Assembly (NCBI GenBank): GCA_026417415.1
Contig: JAOADG010000008.1
Span: 62,001-126,000 of the forward strand
Source: a bacterium
Lineage (GTDB): Bacteria > Electryoneota > JAOADG01
DNA length: 64,000 nt
Reading direction: 5' to 3'
This document shows, piece after piece, positions 9,334-18,138 of this stretch (its first letter is position 1; every line of letters starts with the position of its first letter). The translations under genes and the position numbers were made by a program. The notes under the pieces are model-generated. The model was not told the origin of the DNA and ran no database searches. It saw nothing but the letters and a program-made list of their open reading frames with translations.

Positions 9334-9356
9334 AAGGTACGCATCTCAGATGCTTA

Positions 9357-9379
9357 AAAGGGTGCCATTGGCACCCTTT
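9357..9379 (+). terminator. Terminator after groEL
   Basis: A perfect 10-base-pair hairpin (AAAGGGTGCC with GGCACCCTTT, loop ATT) is followed by a T-rich stretch. It lies between groEL and the convergent beta-helix gene. On the minus strand it is followed by TTTT, so it could act in both directions. Confidence 0.85.
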
Positions 9380-9495
9380 ATTCTTTTAATATTTTTAATC
9401 TCTACTTTAACCAGATTAAAAATTGTATAACCCATAACAATTTGTCAGAAAAGGTCGTAATTGTGCTAAAATAATCTTTGTAAAGTATTTTTTAA

Positions 9496-11208
9496 TTACT
9501 TTAACAATAAAACTTTTTGTGAAACTTTTGCATTGTTTCCAGTTAAAAGTAATAAATACACACCACTCCCTTGATTGGACACATCCAATTTGAAAGAATG
9601 TTTCCCGGGTGGTTGCCACTGGAAGTGTATACATTGTACTTCTCGTCCGTTGATTTCGTAAAGGGCTAATTTTATGGGTTGTGGGTATTGTAAGAAATAT
9701 TCTACGGTCAGTTTGCTGTTGAACGGGTTGGGATATACCGCATCAATTCGTATTGATGTTGGTAAGTATCTATTGTTGCCCATTTCCGATTCATTCACCT
9801 CTAACTCCGGAAACACTGGTGTAGTCCTAAACGGAATATAGGGTATCTGATCAGGCAGCGAATCCCCTTGCCCACCTGGATTACTCGCCGTTCTCGGTCC
9901 CGTCGGGTGCCCCCAGTAGTTATTAACCATCGTCGCTGTAAAAGATAATCCTAAAATAGAAGAACCTTGGTTCTGAATGAAATCATTGTTTGTGGCATTT
10001 AAATGGGATGTATTAAAACGAAGCAAGGATTCTCCTTGATTTGAACTAAAAAAATTACTATCTAAGTATGCAGTAACTCCGTTTCTAATACTTATGGCTG
10101 AACCGTATCTTGCTATATTTTCAATGAATAGATTCCGTTTGATATTAACTATTCCAGATTGAATGACCAATCCACCACCATTTAAACTACTGGTATTTAT
10201 ATATCCATTATTGAAAAATAGATTATCTGTAATTTCCCATCTTAAGTTATTCCATCCTACAAGGGTAACCCCGCCACTTTCAGTCACTATGTTTGGAGTA
10301 ACTCTGTTATTCATAATAATATTGTTCTTGAAAAACCAAGTAGTTGAAGTATCTTGACTCGTTTGTAAATATAAAGCAACTGATCCACCAGCTATATTAT
10401 TATAAAAACTGTTATTAGTTATTTTCATGAATCCGCCTCTGACACCACGAGATAGCAACGTAGCACCACCTCCATTTCCAGTCGGACATGAGTTATTTAT
10501 AAATAAACAATTACTTAATTCACCATTAAAATCGGTTGAAAACATACCACCACCCATAAACGATGCTTGGTTGTTGCTAAATATACTATTGATAACTTTT
10601 ATTGTATCTGAACCTATTGAGTACAATCCACCGCCATCACGATTAGTATGAGTATTCGCTATGCAAGAGTCAATGCGACAGTTGCTAATCTCTACTGTGG
10701 AATAGAATGTTCCAATTCCACCTCCATTCGCATAACAACGTTTAAATTTACACCATTCAATTTTGACAATAGATGAATCAGCACAAATTCCACCCCCCAT
10801 TATTCTAAATATGTTTGGATTTGTATTTATGAGTATTGGCCTTCCATATCCATTCTTAAAAGTTAATCCGTGTATTTTAACGTTTGAATGTCTTATATAT
10901 AAAATAGATCGGTACAATGTCCCTCCATTAACTACTGAATCAGGTAATAGAACGACCGTGCTATCTATATGCACACTATCATTAGAGAAAAGATGTATTC
11001 CTGATAAAGTAACTTGTTTGTTGATTATGGAAAGTTGTTCATAGTAATTCAATGGCTGAATTAGTATTGTATCATAATTAACCGCAGCATCAATTGCTTG
11101 TTGTATGGTAGGAAACTCACTCGGTACATTTAGAATATGAGTTAAACCAAAGGAATAATAACATAGTGCTACAATGATAACCAAAGACGTTTTTATCATG
11201 GAATACAT
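9496..11208 (-). CDS. Secreted parallel beta-helix protein with type IX secretion C-terminal domain
   Basis: A 570-residue exported protein. Signal segment MIKTSLVIIVALCYYSFG comes first, then FPTIQQAIDAAVNYDTILI, the entry segment of pectate-lyase-like beta-helices. Many short repeats with Asn ladders and GGG turns follow (GGGICADSS, GGGLYSIGS, GGGMFSTD), resembling polymorphic outer-membrane repeats. The last 80 or so residues form a sorting domain with YPNPFNSKLTVEY, for export by the T9SS and surface attachment. ATG 11208 is chosen because AAAGGAG precedes it. No catalytic residues for a lyase are evident, so adhesion or carbohydrate binding is as likely as enzyme activity. It lies 25 bases after the broken small gene. 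Confidence 0.85.
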   Translation of the reverse strand: MYSMIKTSLVIIVALCYYSFGLTHILNVPSEFPTIQQAIDAAVNYDTILIQPLNYYEQLSIINKQVTLSGIHLFSNDSVHIDSTVVLLPDSVVNGGTLYRSILYIRHSNVKIHGLTFKNGYGRPILINTNPNIFRIMGGGICADSSIVKIEWCKFKRCYANGGGIGTFYSTVEISNCRIDSCIANTHTNRDGGGLYSIGSDTIKVINSIFSNNQASFMGGGMFSTDFNGELSNCLFINNSCPTGNGGGATLLSRGVRGGFMKITNNSFYNNIAGGSVALYLQTSQDTSTTWFFKNNIIMNNRVTPNIVTESGGVTLVGWNNLRWEITDNLFFNNGYINTSSLNGGGLVIQSGIVNIKRNLFIENIARYGSAISIRNGVTAYLDSNFFSSNQGESLLRFNTSHLNATNNDFIQNQGSSILGLSFTATMVNNYWGHPTGPRTASNPGGQGDSLPDQIPYIPFRTTPVFPELEVNESEMGNNRYLPTSIRIDAVYPNPFNSKLTVEYFLQYPQPIKLALYEINGREVQCIHFQWQPPGKHSFKLDVSNQGSGVYLLLLTGNNAKVSQKVLLLK

Positions 11209-11233
11209 CCTATTTCTCCTTTCTACAGAACGA

Positions 11234-11595
11234 TTAAGGAATTCTTTCAACCAAAGTATATTTTGACCAAGCAGTACCCTGTTCCGAACCATCAAAGGGA
11301 ACCAATTTGAATTTTAACAATTCCTCACTAAAAAAGGGAACATGAAATATTTCTGTTGGTTCCTCTGGTACATCAATGACACGGTAATGATGAATATCGT
11401 AATCAGTTGGTCCATAACAATATGATCTTGCCCTACATCCATTTGAACCACCCTTGTTAGATAAAACAGAAGCACCAGGGTTTTGTATCCAATCAAAGTC
11501 AATCGTTCCACCAGTGAATACTTGTAAATAGGCCTCTTGACAGAAAGAAGTTGAGGTAAGTAGAACTACTACGATGAAAAAACAAGTGTTCTCAT
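11234..11595 (-). pseudogene. Small secreted protein interrupted by a one-base frameshift
   Basis: From ATG 11595 the frame reads MRTLVFS and then meets a TAG. The next frame is open from there to TAA at 11236-11234 and continues as a hydrophobic signal-like stretch IVVVLLTSTSFCQ and about 100 soluble residues (for example EAYLQVFTGGTIDFDWIQN). Adding one A to the run of six A at 11577-11582 would restore a 120-residue protein with a complete signal peptide. The second frame has no start codon of its own before the signal segment. A possible AAGGTG ribosome site precedes the ATG. It could be a real pseudogene, a sequencing or assembly indel, or slippage on the homopolymer. The family is not recognised; it probably shared a transcript with the beta-helix gene. 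Confidence 0.6.
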
Positions 11596-12019
11596 TGTTT
11601 CACACCTTACAGATTAAACTAATTTGATATTTGACATTGTGCAAGTAAAAACTCAAAGAACAGAAAAATAAACAAAGCAACAAAACTTGCACCCAACTTA
11701 GATTGTGAAAAAAAACACGATGTCAAGTGCTTTGACCCTTTTTTGAAAAATTTTACACCTTTGCCTCTCAATTTCTTATCATATTTTAAACATTTTCATG
11801 TTGCTTTATTTATAAATACTGAAAATTTCTATTTCCAATGCGATAGGAAAACTTAACTATTTGTGTTGCTAATATATTGCAATCGTAATACTATAATCTT
11901 AACTTAACCTTTGTATTCTATTCCTTTGAACAGAAATGGATGTTACTTTAATTTATCATTTTACCAAGTTTTGATATTAAATTGTAAAAAAATCGTTGTT
12001 TTACGAAGAAAGGAAATCT
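11596..12019. other. 424-base AT-rich intergenic region between divergent genes
   Basis: No gene, tRNA or clear repeat is visible. On the minus strand TTGACA at 11726-11721 with a weak ATCTAA at 11703-11698 (17-base spacer) is a possible promoter for the small secreted gene and the beta-helix gene. The right part should hold the carbonic anhydrase promoter, but I see no convincing match. Confidence 0.4.
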
Positions 12020-12616
12020 ATGGTCCACTACAACCATCCCTTAACCCAACAATCATTTGAAAATCTAATGAAGGGGAATCAACGGTTTCTGAGTAATCAG
12101 TTAATGTATCCAAATCAAACCATTGAATACCGGAATCAATTGGTAAATGGTGCAAAACCTTTTGCCACCATTCTAACATGTTCCGATTCACGTGTCCCAC
12201 CCGAATTAATTTTTGACTGCGGGTTTGGTGATCTATTTGTAATTCGGAATGCAGGAAACGTGTTGGACGATCATGCAATTGGTAGCATTGAATTCGGTGT
12301 AGATACCTTTAGGATACCCTTACTTGTAGTGATGGGTCATACGGGGTGTGCGGCGGTTCGTGCTGCAATAGAGGGTCTCCATTTTCCTGATCACAGAAAC
12401 CATATTATGCATACTTTATCCGCCGTGGCTTTAGAATATCACAACTTGCAAATCAATCACTTTGACACTGCGCTGGAATTAAACGTACGAAAAACCGTTC
12501 AATTGTTGAAACAGTGTAAACCCACTATCCAATCAGTATTTGAGAAGGGTTCATTGGGCATCTTGGGGGCAATTTACGAAATCGAAACTGGTCGAGTTCG
12601 TTTCCTTGCAGATTAA
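12020..12616 (+). CDS. can: Beta-class carbonic anhydrase
   Basis: A zinc enzyme of 198 residues interconverting carbon dioxide and bicarbonate. Ligands and the catalytic dyad are in place: Cys54 and Asp56-x-Arg58 in CSDSR, His107 and Cys110 in GHTGC, plus FVIRNAGN at about 73-80. The C-terminal half has SLGILGAIYEIETGRV. The frame is open from a TTG at 11996, but ATG 12020 follows AAAGGAAA and starts where the family does. It is convergent with the antiporter gene, 15 bases apart. It may supply bicarbonate for carboxylation or pH control. Confidence 0.95.
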   Translation: MVHYNHPLTQQSFENLMKGNQRFLSNQLMYPNQTIEYRNQLVNGAKPFATILTCSDSRVPPELIFDCGFGDLFVIRNAGNVLDDHAIGSIEFGVDTFRIPLLVVMGHTGCAAVRAAIEGLHFPDHRNHIMHTLSAVALEYHNLQINHFDTALELNVRKTVQLLKQCKPTIQSVFEKGSLGILGAIYEIETGRVRFLAD

Positions 12617-12631
12617 CTCATCAAGTTTACG

Positions 12632-14359
12632 TTACAATTCTTTGTAATACTCTAACTTTATCGTATCCCGAGCAGCTTGAACATGTTCCAATTGTTGGGA
12701 AGGTGAAAGGTTGGTCAACTTAAGAATCTTTGCCAACATCGCAATACCTGCTTCCACTTCTTCTACGATCACTAACTTTGCACCCAATTTTTTCAAATAA
12801 GGGACCTGGACCAACCGTCTAGACCGAACATAAATGGGTACTTCCGGTGCTAAACGATGAGCGGTCACAATGGCACGTTCAACGGCACGTTGATCATTGA
12901 TCATTAACACCAACGCTTTGGAAGAATGCACGTGTGCCATTTCAATCGCTTCTTCTGATGCAATATCTCCATAATAAGCAGGCATCCCTTCACGTCTTGC
13001 CTCTTTAACCAGATCGGCATTCATTTCAATAATCAAAAAGGGAAGATTTTCTTGTTTGAGTGCTTTAGCTAAAACTTTACCGCCGACACCATACCCAACA
13101 AGGATGATGTGATCTTTAATTTTCTTGTGTGTTGGTGCGGGTTCGTCAATCCCTCTTGCACCGATAATACGTTCCAACTTCTTAAGTTTACTGGCACCGA
13201 TGGCAAGATGCGGGGAAAATCGTATCAGTATTGGTGTAATTAACATGGTGATAATACCGGATGCGAGCAAGATTTGCATCTCATTTTCAGAAATAAGCCC
13301 AACGTTATTTCCCGCTTTGGCTAACACAAAACCGAACTCGCTAAACTGAGCCAATCCAAAGCCGGCTAGTACTGCAACAACTGGCGGAAAACGCATAGCA
13401 AATCCTGCAAGAATCGTAATCCAAGCTTTCCCAAAGATGATTGCAATGACAATAATCGCAATCAAGCCCCACTGTTCCAGCACGACTTCAAAATTAAACA
13501 ACATACCAAGAGAAATAAAGAAAAAACTGGTAAAAATATCTCGAATTGGCAAAATATCGGAGGTAGCCCGTTGTGCGTAATCCGTTTCAGCAATCACCAT
13601 TCCTGCTAAAAAGGCACCTAATGCCAACGAAGAACCGATTAGTGAAGTAACCCAAGCAGTTCCTATGCAGACCAACAAAACGGACAAAAGAAAAATCTCT
13701 CTGCTTTGTGTCCGATCTACTTGTTTTAGAAACATTGGAATGATCCATTTGGATACGATAAGGGTAAAACCGATCACTAAAATTGCTTTTGATAATGCCC
13801 AAACAACTGGAATTACACTAAACGTTTCGCTGGTCTGTACGAATACAGGGATTAATAACATCATTGGGATCACACAAAGATCTTGAAAAATTAATATCCC
13901 AACGATAAATTTTCCATGAGGTGTATCTATTTCTGAACGCTCGTCTAAAGCGCTTAAAACAATTGCAGTAGAAGAAAGTGCTACAATAAAACCCCATAAA
14001 AGTCCTTGACTGATGGGATAATTGGAACCGTACACCGTCACTAATAAAGTGATCAAAATTGTAAGCCCAACCTGTAAAAATCCTCCTAAAGTGACTAATT
14101 TCCCAATCCGTAATAATTTTTTAATAGAAAATTCTAACCCAATACTAAATAAAAGTAGAATGACACCAACTTCTGCAAAACCTTCAATTAACTTTTTATC
14201 ATGAACCAAAGATAACCCATAAGGTCCCGTGATGGCACCGGTAATTAGCAATATGGTGATTACTGGAAGATGCAATCTTCTGAGAATAATTGCAGCAACT
14301 ACACCAATTCCAGCAATAAGGAGAAGTTCTTGAAAAATTCGGAGGGTATTTTCTTCCAT
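12632..14359 (-). CDS. CPA2-family cation:proton antiporter with TrkA-N domain (KefB-like)
   Basis: A 575-residue inner-membrane protein. About 385 residues form 11-13 hydrophobic helices of the Na+/H+ exchanger fold, including FSIGLEFSIKKLL, LSSTAIVLSALDE and GSSLALGAFLAGMVIAET. A cytoplasmic NAD-binding TrkA-N domain follows from about residue 415 (ILVGYGVGGKVLAKAL, then YYGDIASEEAIE). This layout matches KefB/KefC and YbaL, which exchange K+ or Na+ for protons. The ion is not determined. No KefF/G ancillary gene is present. A TrkH gene is divergent nearby, suggesting a local potassium homeostasis pair. Confidence 0.92.
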   Translation of the reverse strand: MEENTLRIFQELLLIAGIGVVAAIILRRLHLPVITILLITGAITGPYGLSLVHDKKLIEGFAEVGVILLLFSIGLEFSIKKLLRIGKLVTLGGFLQVGLTILITLLVTVYGSNYPISQGLLWGFIVALSSTAIVLSALDERSEIDTPHGKFIVGILIFQDLCVIPMMLLIPVFVQTSETFSVIPVVWALSKAILVIGFTLIVSKWIIPMFLKQVDRTQSREIFLLSVLLVCIGTAWVTSLIGSSLALGAFLAGMVIAETDYAQRATSDILPIRDIFTSFFFISLGMLFNFEVVLEQWGLIAIIVIAIIFGKAWITILAGFAMRFPPVVAVLAGFGLAQFSEFGFVLAKAGNNVGLISENEMQILLASGIITMLITPILIRFSPHLAIGASKLKKLERIIGARGIDEPAPTHKKIKDHIILVGYGVGGKVLAKALKQENLPFLIIEMNADLVKEARREGMPAYYGDIASEEAIEMAHVHSSKALVLMINDQRAVERAIVTAHRLAPEVPIYVRSRRLVQVPYLKKLGAKLVIVEEVEAGIAMLAKILKLTNLSPSQQLEHVQAARDTIKLEYYKEL

Positions 14360-14444
14360 ATTCCAATATAAAAGTTCAGGATTAGAATTTCATTATTCAA
14401 ATCCACTGGATTTAAAAATCCGAAAATAACTTGTATATTTCAAT

Positions 14445-15086
14445 ATGAACAAACCAACGACAATCGTAATTGATGGAAAACCGTTTGATGTTCCAAATCA
14501 AGAGCGCATTACTGTTAAGGAAGCGATTAAAGAAATTCGTAAACAAATTGAAAACAAACGAAAAAAAGTGTTTCAAGTGGTTTTGGATGGTGAACTGTTA
14601 ACTTATGAAAATTCCAGTAAAATATTTCCTTTACCGTTGAACAGTTTTCACAACATTCAAATTTCTACTATTGATCCTTATCCCATAGCATTGGATAGCA
14701 TTTCCTATCTTTCTGAAAAGACACATCAAGTCGAAATACAACTTCAGAAGTTAAAAACGAATTTAGAAAACAACTCAACGATAGATGAGCCCGATATTCT
14801 GTTGTCCATTGGAAAAACGATGGTAACCATCCACAATGAATTAGAGGACATTCGTAGTTTAATTGGTTGGGATTTTGGGTTAATGGTGATCCACTTAGAA
14901 CCCATTTTGGATCATTGTCAAAAATGGCAGGAAATCGCTGAAATCTTTATGCTTTCAGAGCCGAGTGAACTTCTTCAGTATCGCGAGTTTATCACCGAAA
15001 CTGTACTTCCACAGTTAGCAGTATGGAACGATATCTTTAGTTCTCTGGAACATTTGATTTTTGATACCTTACAAAAACATACATAA
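14445..15086 (+). CDS. Hypothetical protein upstream of trkH
   Basis: A 213-residue soluble protein I do not recognise. Residues 1-75 look like an alpha/beta or beta-grasp-like fold (TTIVIDGKPFDV, VFQVVLDGELLTYENSS). The rest is helical, with a coiled-coil-prone stretch (SEKTHQVEIQLQKLKTNLE) and Leu-rich amphipathic helices. There is no signal peptide or membrane segment. It starts 85 bases from the divergent antiporter and ends 3 bases before trkH, so it is almost certainly co-transcribed with trkH and could be a cytoplasmic partner. That role is inference. Confidence 0.7.
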   Translation: MNKPTTIVIDGKPFDVPNQERITVKEAIKEIRKQIENKRKKVFQVVLDGELLTYENSSKIFPLPLNSFHNIQISTIDPYPIALDSISYLSEKTHQVEIQLQKLKTNLENNSTIDEPDILLSIGKTMVTIHNELEDIRSLIGWDFGLMVIHLEPILDHCQKWQEIAEIFMLSEPSELLQYREFITETVLPQLAVWNDIFSSLEHLIFDTLQKHT

Positions 15087-15089
15087 TCT

Positions 15090-16541
15090 ATGAATATCGT
15101 TTGGAAGAGTATACTCAAATACCTCGGTGCGTATTGGAGTGTATTAGGGATTGGAATGCTAATCTCTTGTGTTTGGGATTTTGTGTATGATGATGGAGGA
15201 ACAGTACCACTATTACTAATTGGCACATTTCTTACCTGTTTCGGTATTTTCTTTTACGTTTTATGCATTCGTTTTTGGCAAGTTCGATTAAGAGAAGTTT
15301 ACATTTTACTGACGACAGCAATCATTACTTCAGTAGTTTTTTGTAGTTTACCCTTTCAATTGTATGGGAGACATTTAGTTGGGGTTGACGCATGGTTTGA
15401 AGTGCTTTCTGCCATAACCTTAAATGGTCTATCCGTACTTCAAAACCCAGACATTTTACCCCATTCCTTACAATTTTGGAGGTTACTGCTTCAGTGGTTA
15501 GGGGGGTTAGGGGTTTTAACCTTAGGCATCGCAATCTTGCCACAATTGGGTGGAACTGGTTTCCAACTATTGAAAGTAGAAGCCACAAGTGGGACAGAGG
15601 ATTTAGCATCACTGCGAGCAAGACACGATGTAGGATGGGCTTTTCTTACATTAACCATTTTAACCGCTTCTGGAATAATTCTATTCGCTTTACAAGGTTT
15701 GCCAGTTTTTGACGCTATCGGGTTAACCATTAGCACCATTACTTCAGGCGGTTTACACTTGCATCCTGAAGGGATTGCCATCTACCAAGGAGTATTGTTT
15801 AAGGAAACGCTTATCGTTTATATGTTGTTATCGGCAATTTCCTCTGGATTGTTATTACAAGCATTAAAAGGGGATTTTGTTGCACCATTCCGATCTTCAA
15901 TTTTCCGATATTTTGTAGGTTATATCATTTTTTTTCATATTCTATTTTTTCTTGCTTTACCAGTCCAATGGTCTGAAATGAATTGGAGTTCCATACTATC
16001 CTATTCTATTCAACTGGTATCTGCTATTACAACCAATGGAATCCATTCCTTAGAGCCATTGGAAAAATATTCTAACTTAATTCTACTATATTTCATTATA
16101 GCCATGTGGATTGGTGGCATGGCAGGTGCGATGTCCGGTGGAATAAAATTCCATCGCATTGTTTTATTGATGAAGCAGATTCGTGCGACTTTTCACCGAA
16201 GTGTACACCCAAACGTCGTTTTGAAAGTGGAAATGGATGGGAGATTCATTACCAGTTCAACAATTTCGGATGTACTATCTTTCCTTTCTGTCGCTACCTT
16301 TTTTACCATTTTGTTGATTGTCGTATTGGTGTGGAGTGGGTTAGATTGGATTACATCCATTTCAGCAAGTGTAGCAGCATTATCTGGCGGAGGGCTGGCA
16401 TTTGGGGGACTTTCTGAAAGTGGAAGTTGTGTCAATTTGCCGCTCCATGTAAAGGTTTTATTGATGATGGGAATGGCTTTAGGAAGAGTAGAATTTTTTG
16501 CGTTTATTGCGCTGTTTTCAAGAACATTTTGGAGAAGTTAG
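15090..16541 (+). CDS. trkH: TrkH/KtrB-family potassium uptake subunit
   Basis: A 483-residue membrane protein with the four M-P-M repeats of the Trk/Ktr/HKT superfamily. The filter glycines are visible in the P-loops: TLNGLSVL, ITSGGLHLHPEG, TTNGIHSLEP and SGGGLAFGGLSESG. GGMAGAMSGGIKFHRI is the conserved stretch after the third loop. It forms the K+ pore at the inner membrane, gated in other systems by a TrkA/KtrA ring. No separate trkA/ktrA gene lies in the window; the only TrkA-N domain is in the antiporter at 12632-14359. Confidence 0.93.
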   Translation: MNIVWKSILKYLGAYWSVLGIGMLISCVWDFVYDDGGTVPLLLIGTFLTCFGIFFYVLCIRFWQVRLREVYILLTTAIITSVVFCSLPFQLYGRHLVGVDAWFEVLSAITLNGLSVLQNPDILPHSLQFWRLLLQWLGGLGVLTLGIAILPQLGGTGFQLLKVEATSGTEDLASLRARHDVGWAFLTLTILTASGIILFALQGLPVFDAIGLTISTITSGGLHLHPEGIAIYQGVLFKETLIVYMLLSAISSGLLLQALKGDFVAPFRSSIFRYFVGYIIFFHILFFLALPVQWSEMNWSSILSYSIQLVSAITTNGIHSLEPLEKYSNLILLYFIIAMWIGGMAGAMSGGIKFHRIVLLMKQIRATFHRSVHPNVVLKVEMDGRFITSSTISDVLSFLSVATFFTILLIVVLVWSGLDWITSISASVAALSGGGLAFGGLSESGSCVNLPLHVKVLLMMGMALGRVEFFAFIALFSRTFWRS

Positions 16542-16594
16542 CAACCTGTTGTTAGCACATTTTTGGTTTTCTTAACCCAATTTTCATTGATTAT

Positions 16595-17407
16595 ATGCCT
16601 GAACTCCCAGAAGTTGAATCGACGCGAAGAAAATTATTCCCTTTCATCGTCAATGTTAAAATAAAGAATGTAAAAGTTTTACATTCAACTATCTTAGACA
16701 ACATTTCAAATCATCAACTTAAAAACAAAATATGTTCTAAAAAGATAATAAATATAAAAAGAATAGGAAAAAACCTATTTTTCCAACTGGAACCAAATGG
16801 TGTTATCCATGTTCATTTGGGTATGACTGGACGTTTAATTGTAGATAAACAAAAACCCCTACATTCAAGGTTAGAAATTTCTCTAAACAATGGGGAAAAA
16901 CTTTGGTTTTCAGATGTACGTACTTTTGGAAAAGTTGCCTACTTCAATGAAATTCCATTCAAATATAGAAAGTTCGTTGATGCGCTGGACGGCGAATACT
17001 CAACTCAATGGCTTTTTCAACATTTCCAAAAAAGAAAAGTCCCAATTAAAGTCGCATTAATGGATCAACAAGGAATTGCAGGAATAGGAAACATTTATGC
17101 AAATGAAATATTGTTTTATGCAAAAGTATCGCCCTTTCAAAAAACTCATCAATTAACATACAAACAGGTTGCCAAAATTCGCCAAGGAATCAAAGTCATA
17201 TTAACCAAAGCAATTGAAGCAGAAGGTACAACTTTTTCTGACTATTACAATCCCAATGGTTTACCCGGAAATTTTCAATTTCAATTAGCAGTGTACCAAC
17301 GTGAAAAATTGCCTTGCTTTCGTTGTAAGACCCCAATCCAAAAAACCAATTTTTATCAAAGAGGAACTTATTTTTGTCCCCAATGCCAAACTCAAAAGCA
17401 AGTTTAA
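16595..17407 (+). CDS. mutM: Formamidopyrimidine-DNA glycosylase (Fpg/MutM)
   Basis: Base-excision repair enzyme removing 8-oxoguanine and cutting the abasic site. The 270-residue protein starts MPELPEVE, giving the catalytic Pro2 and Glu3 after Met removal. It also has HVHLGMTGRLIV with the conserved Lys/Arg environment, GIAGIGNIYANEILF (helix-two-turn-helix), and the C-terminal zinc finger Cys-x2-Cys...Cys-x2-Cys in PCFRCKTPI and YFCPQCQ. Its 3' end overlaps pgeF by 25 bases. MutY of the same GO repair system is encoded at 27873-29111. Confidence 0.96.
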   Translation: MPELPEVESTRRKLFPFIVNVKIKNVKVLHSTILDNISNHQLKNKICSKKIINIKRIGKNLFFQLEPNGVIHVHLGMTGRLIVDKQKPLHSRLEISLNNGEKLWFSDVRTFGKVAYFNEIPFKYRKFVDALDGEYSTQWLFQHFQKRKVPIKVALMDQQGIAGIGNIYANEILFYAKVSPFQKTHQLTYKQVAKIRQGIKVILTKAIEAEGTTFSDYYNPNGLPGNFQFQLAVYQREKLPCFRCKTPIQKTNFYQRGTYFCPQCQTQKQV

Positions 17408-18138
17408 ATTTATCAATCCATTGGAAAAATTTTATTCAAAATGATCCGATTCAAGTTGGTTTTTCCAGTATTTCTGATGGATGCATGTCCTTTTATAGAG
17501 GAAAAAAGGAACAAGTTATCCAAAATCGGGAAAGCTACTTTTCAAAATTCTACATCCAACTAAAAGATACTTGTTGGGCAAGTTTAGTTCACGGCGATCA
17601 AGTTGCTTTCGTTCAGGAAACAGATCGATCCAAAGGGGCATTAAGCAATCCAACAGCAATTTCAAAAACCGATGGAATGTGGACCACTACTAAAAATCTC
17701 ACACTCTGTACAACACATGCGGATTGTATTCCGATGTATTGCTATTCATCAGAAAATAGTGCAGTAGGGATTGCCCATTGTGGTTGGCGAAGCATCGTAA
17801 AAAAGTTACCCGAAAAGATGATACTTAAAGCAATTGAACACTTCCACTGTACCTTACCATCATTTCGTATTCTCTTAGGGGTAGGAATTTGTTCAAACTG
17901 TTTTGAAGTATCAAAAGAGATTGTTCATCTTTTTCCAGAAAATACAATTACGATTATAGACGAAAAGTATTTTGTGGATTTAAACTTGTGTATAACTCAA
18001 CAACTACAGAATGTGGGGTTAGATAATTCGCAAATCATTGTCACCAATCTTTGTTCCCGTTGCTCTTCCGAATATCCATCCTACAGACGAGACCGTGAAA
18101 AGGTTCAACCCGCAGTTGCGTGGATACGTACCTACTAA
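17383..18138 (+). CDS. pgeF: PgeF/YfiH-family purine nucleoside phosphorylase (laccase-domain protein)
   Basis: A 251-residue protein of the YfiH/DUF152 family, once called multicopper polyphenol oxidase and now known as a zinc-dependent purine nucleoside phosphorylase/adenosine deaminase or peptidoglycan-editing factor. Key metal and active-site segments are LVHGDQV, TTHADCIPMY and IAHCGWRSIV, with CSNCFEVS and CSRCSSEYPSYRRD later. ATG 17383 within the mutM end is preferred over the TTG at 17374. Its stop overlaps the stop of the convergent pdhC by 4 bases. Confidence 0.9.
   Translation: MPNSKASLNLSIHWKNFIQNDPIQVGFSSISDGCMSFYRGKKEQVIQNRESYFSKFYIQLKDTCWASLVHGDQVAFVQETDRSKGALSNPTAISKTDGMWTTTKNLTLCTTHADCIPMYCYSSENSAVGIAHCGWRSIVKKLPEKMILKAIEHFHCTLPSFRILLGVGICSNCFEVSKEIVHLFPENTITIIDEKYFVDLNLCITQQLQNVGLDNSQIIVTNLCSRCSSEYPSYRRDREKVQPAVAWIRTY

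Noticed and set aside
11314-11511. Minus-strand 65-residue frame MERLTLIGYKTLVLLFYLTR...
   Set aside because: It is an out-of-frame reading of the small secreted protein; the frame with a signal peptide and normal composition is the shifted one.
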